From an uncultured Sphingomonadales bacterium (GTDB lineage Bacteria > Pseudomonadota > Alphaproteobacteria > Sphingomonadales > Sphingomonadaceae), in contig CAIPWG010000351.1 in NCBI GenBank assembly GCA_903868655.1, forward strand, positions 1 to 8,976: 8,976 bases of DNA. The letters run 5' to 3'. The notes under the pieces were generated by a model. It was given only the letters and a program-made list of their open reading frames with translations. It had not been told where the DNA came from and did no database searches. Positions within the stretch are counted from its first letter, which is position 1. Every line of letters begins with the position of its first letter. Position numbers and translations under genes: made by a program. Positions 6,053 to 8,976 of the stretch are shown piece by piece.

Positions 6053-7324
6053 TTACTCCACGCTGATCGACTGTTCGCCGACGATGTTCAGGCCATAGCC
6101 TTCGATGGCTACAACATTGCGATGCGAATTCGTCAACAGCACCATGTCATGCACGCCCAGATCGGCGAGAATCTGCGCGCCAATGCCATAGCTGCGCAAA
6201 TCCATGTCCATGCCGCCCTGGCCGCTGACTTCGGCAATAAGTTGGGTCGGGTCCGACGGCATCAACAAGACGATTACCCCCGCACCCGCTTCACCGATGG
6301 CGCTCATTGCGCGCTGCAATACGCGTTTGCGCGGGCCGGGCTGGCCCAGCACGTCAGACAGCACGGAAATGGCGTGAACCCGCACCAGCGTCGGCTGTTC
6401 GGACGCGATCGTGCCCTTTTGCAGCACGAGATGGACCGAACCATCGACTTTGTTGCGATACGTGCGGATCGTCCAATTGCCACCGTAATCGGATTCGAAC
6501 GGCGCAACCGAAGTGCATTCCACGAGATTGTCATGGCGCCTGCGATATTCGATCAGATCGCGGATCGTACCGATTTTCAGGCCATGCTGGCGCGCAAATG
6601 CCACCAGATCGTCCATTCGCGCCATCGTTCCGTCTTCACGCATGATCTCGCAGATCACGCCCGACGGGTTGAGCCCGGCCAGCCGCGAGATGTCCACCGC
6701 CGCTTCGGTGTGGCCTGCGCGCACCAGAGTTCCGCCATCGCGTGCGATCAGCGGGAACACGTGGCCAGGGGTCACGATGTCATCGCGCGTTTTTGCAGCG
6801 TCGACAGCCACTGCGACGGTACGCGCACGATCGCCTGCGGAAATGCCGGTCGTCACGCCTTCGCGCGCTTCGATCGATACGGTGAAGGCGGTTTCGTGAC
6901 GCGTACCGTTGTTGCGGCTCATCAGCTCGAGCCCGAGCTGTTCGCAGCGGGCGCGGGTGAGTGTCAGGCAGACCAATCCGCGACCATGGGTGGCCATGAA
7001 ATTGATCGCATCAGGCGTTGCCATTTGTGCGGGGATTACCAGATCGCCCTCGTTTTCACGATCTTCGTCATCGACGAGAATGAACATGCGCCCGTTGCGC
7101 GCTTCATCGATGATCTCTTCGATTGGGACCAGTGCAGGGGTCTCGTCGCTGTCCGACAGTACCCTTTCCAACTTGGCCAGCGTGTCAGCCGTCGGGTTCC
7201 AACCCGGCAGCGTGACGTCACGCAAGGTGTTGGCGTGAAGGCCCGCAGCGCGTGCGAGGCCGGCGCGCGACATGCCACCATCGGTGACGAGTCGGCGAAT
7301 GCGATCAATGAGGTCAACTGACAT
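6053..7324 (-). CDS. ribB: 3,4-dihydroxy-2-butanone 4-phosphate synthase with N-terminal HTH and degenerate GTP cyclohydrolase II-like domain
   Basis: A 423-residue, three-part protein. Residues 1-58 look like an XRE-type helix-turn-helix (MSRAGLARAAGLHANTLRDV, then GWNPTADTLAKLERVL). Residues about 66-270 are the RibB domain, which converts ribulose 5-phosphate to 3,4-dihydroxy-2-butanone 4-phosphate plus formate. It keeps DDEDRENEGDL (85-95), RHETAFTVSIEAREGVTTGI, TPGHVFPL and RAGHTEAAVDISRLAG, so it should be active. Residues about 285-423 align with GTP cyclohydrolase II (RibA), but the zinc-cysteine region reads VRVHAISVLSDVLG where RibA has HxECLTGD and a following RCDCG. The GRNIGL motif is also absent. 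This part is therefore very probably not a cyclohydrolase, as in alphaproteobacterial RibBX-type proteins. It is the first gene of ribB-ribH-eamA. The ATG at 7324 has no clear ribosome site. Confidence 0.94.
   Translation of the reverse strand: MSVDLIDRIRRLVTDGGMSRAGLARAAGLHANTLRDVTLPGWNPTADTLAKLERVLSDSDETPALVPIEEIIDEARNGRMFILVDDEDRENEGDLVIPAQMATPDAINFMATHGRGLVCLTLTRARCEQLGLELMSRNNGTRHETAFTVSIEAREGVTTGISAGDRARTVAVAVDAAKTRDDIVTPGHVFPLIARDGGTLVRAGHTEAAVDISRLAGLNPSGVICEIMREDGTMARMDDLVAFARQHGLKIGTIRDLIEYRRRHDNLVECTSVAPFESDYGGNWTIRTYRNKVDGSVHLVLQKGTIASEQPTLVRVHAISVLSDVLGQPGPRKRVLQRAMSAIGEAGAGVIVLLMPSDPTQLIAEVSGQGGMDMDLRSYGIGAQILADLGVHDMVLLTNSHRNVVAIEGYGLNIVGEQSISVE
6056..6059 (-). promoter_or_regulatory. 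Ribosome binding site for the GTG start of ribH
   Basis: GGAG on the minus strand overlaps the last two sense codons of ribB and is 9 bases before the GTG. It decides in favour of this non-ATG start, which is also where the conserved KILIVEARF strand begins. Confidence 0.65.
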
Positions 7325-7342
7325 GCGTAAGGATATGTGCCA

Positions 7343-7353
7343 TCACGATGTGA
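7343..7353. repeat. Short palindrome TCAC-GAT-GTGA in the ribB leader
   Basis: Perfect 4-bp arms around a 3-base centre, downstream of the putative ribB -10 and 18 bases before the ATG. On the minus strand it contains TTCACATCGTGA, which shares half-site sequence with the larger inverted repeat at 7368-7385. ATGTG also occurs at 7335-7339. It may be part of an operator cluster or fortuitous. Confidence 0.35.
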
Positions 7354-7364
7354 ATTGCAAGTGT

Positions 7365-7373
7365 ATTATCACA
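7365..7373 (-). promoter_or_regulatory. Putative extended -10 promoter of ribB-ribH-eamA
   Basis: The minus strand reads TGT followed by GATAAT (7365-7370), an extended -10 box with five of six consensus bases. No good -35 lies at the right distance, as is common for extended -10 promoters. The predicted start near 7358 would give a leader of roughly 34 bases. That is far too short for an FMN riboswitch. Confidence 0.5.
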
Positions 7374-7385
7374 TCAAAATGTGAT
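7368..7385. repeat. Perfect inverted repeat ATCACAT-CAAA-ATGTGAT over the ribB promoter
   Basis: Seven-base perfect arms, ATCACAT (7368-7374) and ATGTGAT (7379-7385), are separated by four bases. The repeat overlaps the putative extended -10 of ribB, a position expected for a repressor operator. The neighbouring gene product, RibB, carries its own helix-turn-helix and is the obvious candidate binder, but that is inference. The arm order (TCACA then TGTGA) is the reverse of a CRP/FNR site. Confidence 0.55.
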
Positions 7386-7485
7386 TACGTTACGGCATGC
7401 GCGTTTTGAGCGACCGCGGGCGCGGGCTCGATAGCCACAGTTTGGCCCCAATGCCGTATCAAATCTGGCCAATTTAAATAACCGG

Positions 7486-7514
7486 TTGACAAACTTTCGG
7501 TCTCGTTATGTCCT
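7486..7514 (+). promoter_or_regulatory. Putative promoter of the TonB-dependent receptor
   Basis: A consensus TTGACA (7486-7491) follows an AT-rich stretch (7471-7480) that could act as an UP element. The -10 is weak: TGTCCT at 7509-7514 with a 17-base spacer, or TATGTC at 7507-7512 with 15. The result would be a leader of roughly 55 bases. GTTGACA (7485-7491) is also matched by its exact complement TGTCAAC at 7535-7541. The rest of the 7325-7574 gap holds only the ribB control region and no supported gene. Confidence 0.4.
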
Positions 7515-7574
7515 GCACCCCACGGATACCTGCATGTCAACGATAGGGTCCGCTGGAGAGAGAGGTCTGAAGCT

Positions 7575-8976
7575 ATGAGGGGCAAGCTTTGCCTGCTGGT
7601 CGGCGTATGCGCCACCGCTTTGTCACAACCGGTTCTTGCTCAATCTGCCAAGCCGGCCACCGCGCCGGAAGCTAGCGCGGTTCAGGAAATTATCGTTACC
7701 GCACAGCGTCAGTCACAGCGTCTGCAAGACGTTCCCATTGCAGTGAGCGCGTTCAACGCGAGCGCCTTGGAAAAGCAACAGATCAAAACGACCAGCGACC
7801 TTCAACTGTCGCTCCCGAACGTCACCTTCACAAAGACGAACTTTACGTCGTCGAGCTTCACCATTCGCGGCGTCGGCAACTTGTGCGTCGGTGAATCGTG
7901 CGAAGCGTCGACCGCAATTCACCTGAACGATGCTCCGTTGTCGCCCGCAACCCGTCTCTTCGAAGGCGAGTTTTACGACCTGGCGCAGATCGAGGTGTTG
8001 CGCGGGCCGCAGGGCACGTTGTTCGGGAAGAACGCAACCGGTGGCGTGGTCAATATCCGCTCGGCCCCGCCGGTGGTTGGTAAAACCGAAGCGTCCGCCG
8101 ACGTCGAATACGGCAACTACAATTCGATCAAAGTCAAAGGCATGCTCAACGTGCCGATTGGCCAGGACGTGGCAGTACGCGCGGCGGGTTATTATTTGAA
8201 GCGCGACGGTTACACGACCAATCTTTACGACGGATCGAAAATCGACGGTCGCGATGAATATGGCTTGCGTGGATCGCTGCGCTGGCAGCCAAGTTCGCGC
8301 ACGACATTCGACCTGGTCGGGCAGTACTATCATGAAAAAGATTCGCGCATGCGCGTTCAGAAACAGGAATGTCAGACCGATCCGACCGGGGTGCTGGGAT
8401 GCTTGAGCGGCACTCTGGGCAGCGGTGTGACCAACTCAAACTCGACTTTGGCGGCAGTCTTGCCATCGGCGCAGTTGTTCGCGATCCAGGGTATTCCAAC
8501 TGCATTGGCACTGGCTAATGTGTATGGCCCAAGCAGCTATGCAACGGCTGTCAATCCGACCGATCCGCATCAGGTCTACACGGGCTTCAACCCGCGCTAC
8601 TACGCCATCGACGCTATCTTCCAAGCCAGCTTGAAGCAGGAAATCGGCGACAGCTTTGACCTGCACCTGGCGGGCAACTACGAATACACCAACGTCGATT
8701 CGATGCAGGACTATAACAACCAGGTTCAGGATCGTTCAACGATCCAGCCGGGCTTGAATGCGCTTTATGCGATTGCCAACAATGCGGCGGGTATTCCCAA
8801 CCCTACCGGCGCGGCATTGGCCAAGTATTTGGCTCCCGTAGCAGCCGCGCTTATTCCACAAGGCCCAGCCGGACAGATCTGCACCTCATTGCCGACTTCC
8901 GCCGGTACGGGGGTTTATGGCGGAAATGGCATCTGTTCCAATGTCCCGTTGCAGTTTGACCGATCCGATGAAGTTA
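7575..8976 (+). CDS. TonB-dependent outer-membrane receptor, N-terminal 467 residues
   Basis: The frame is open from the ATG at 7575 to the right edge. Receptors of this type usually have 750-950 residues, so roughly half is present. Residues 1-22 are a signal peptide (cleavage after VLA, before QSAKP). The TonB box is EIIVTA at 38-43. The plug domain follows, with QDVPIAVSAF, LPNVTF, FTIRGVGN (95-102), IHLNDAP (115-121) and the signature IEVLRGPQGTLFGKNATGGV (139-158). Barrel strands begin near residue 170 (ASADVEYGNYNS). AGAGG at 7561-7565 lies 9 bases before the start. Three close cysteine pairs (104/109, 266/276, 436/454) may form disulfides in the plug and surface loops. The ligand cannot be inferred; sphingomonads carry dozens of such receptors for siderophores, vitamins, glycans and aromatic compounds. 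It is divergent from ribB, which alone is weak evidence for flavin uptake. Confidence 0.93.
   Translation, partial: MRGKLCLLVGVCATALSQPVLAQSAKPATAPEASAVQEIIVTAQRQSQRLQDVPIAVSAFNASALEKQQIKTTSDLQLSLPNVTFTKTNFTSSSFTIRGVGNLCVGESCEASTAIHLNDAPLSPATRLFEGEFYDLAQIEVLRGPQGTLFGKNATGGVVNIRSAPPVVGKTEASADVEYGNYNSIKVKGMLNVPIGQDVAVRAAGYYLKRDGYTTNLYDGSKIDGRDEYGLRGSLRWQPSSRTTFDLVGQYYHEKDSRMRVQKQECQTDPTGVLGCLSGTLGSGVTNSNSTLAAVLPSAQLFAIQGIPTALALANVYGPSSYATAVNPTDPHQVYTGFNPRYYAIDAIFQASLKQEIGDSFDLHLAGNYEYTNVDSMQDYNNQVQDRSTIQPGLNALYAIANNAAGIPNPTGAALAKYLAPVAAALIPQGPAGQICTSLPTSAGTGVYGGNGICSNVPLQFDRSDEV

Noticed and set aside
5696..7321. Plus-strand open frame of 541 codons opposite ribB and ribH
   Set aside because: It is antisense to two unmistakable enzymes, its translation is rich in His, Arg, Gln and Asp with no recognisable domain, and it has no credible start. 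Long antisense frames are common in GC-rich genomes.
7349..7373. CRP/FNR-type site upstream of ribB
   Set aside because: TGTGA and TCACA occur in the right order but are 15 bases apart instead of about 6. The compact repeat at 7368-7385 has the opposite arm order.
7325..7480. FMN riboswitch upstream of ribB
   Set aside because: I could not find the conserved RFN stems, and the predicted leader is only about 34 bases. The visible symmetry looks like protein-binding repeats.
7385..7615. Minus-strand frame of 76 codons between ribB and the receptor
   Set aside because: It overlaps the receptor's ribosome site and signal-peptide codons, has no ribosome site of its own, and shows no domain.

Overview
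The window looks like chromosomal DNA from an alphaproteobacterium, most likely Sphingomonadales (Novosphingobium or Sphingobium type). This rests on the style of the TonB-dependent receptor at the right end, the alphaproteobacterial form of ribB (RibB fused to a RibA-like domain that lacks the zinc cysteines) and fairly high GC. No taxonomic marker such as rRNA is present, so the placement is an inference. I see no mobile element, CRISPR array, tRNA or rRNA.

Layout. (1) 1-769, minus strand: a secreted DUF6454-like protein whose C-terminus runs off the left edge. (2) 933-1391, plus: trmL, a tRNA wobble-base 2'-O-methyltransferase, divergent from the first gene. (3) 1514-4785, plus: four genes joined by 4-8 base stop/start overlaps. 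They encode an aminoglycoside/ecdysteroid-kinase-like phosphotransferase, a CrtC-like double-lipocalin protein, a membrane-anchored DUF1214 protein and a membrane-anchored DUF1254 protein. (4) 4782-7324, minus: ribB, ribH and a DMT/EamA transporter, closely spaced and probably one transcript. This block runs head-on into block 3, and the two terminal stop codons overlap by 4 bases. (5) 7575 to the right edge, plus: the N-terminal 467 residues of a TonB-dependent outer-membrane receptor, divergent from ribB.

How the genes may work together. ribB and ribH make and use 3,4-dihydroxy-2-butanone 4-phosphate for riboflavin synthesis. The EamA protein directly behind ribH is a reasonable candidate flavin transporter, because RibN of Rhizobiales is also a DMT protein linked to rib genes. 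RibB here carries an N-terminal XRE-type helix-turn-helix. The ribB upstream region has a perfect 7-bp inverted repeat over a good extended -10 box, and I see no FMN riboswitch. Together these suggest an autoregulatory flavin enzyme, which is the most distinctive hypothesis in the window.

The four-gene kinase/CrtC-like/DUF1214/DUF1254 block has no established pathway that I can name. Its tight coupling suggests a cell-envelope or lipid/terpenoid-related function, and it is the best candidate for an undescribed system. Most intergenic gaps are short. The longest, 7325-7574 (250 bases), holds the ribB and receptor promoters.
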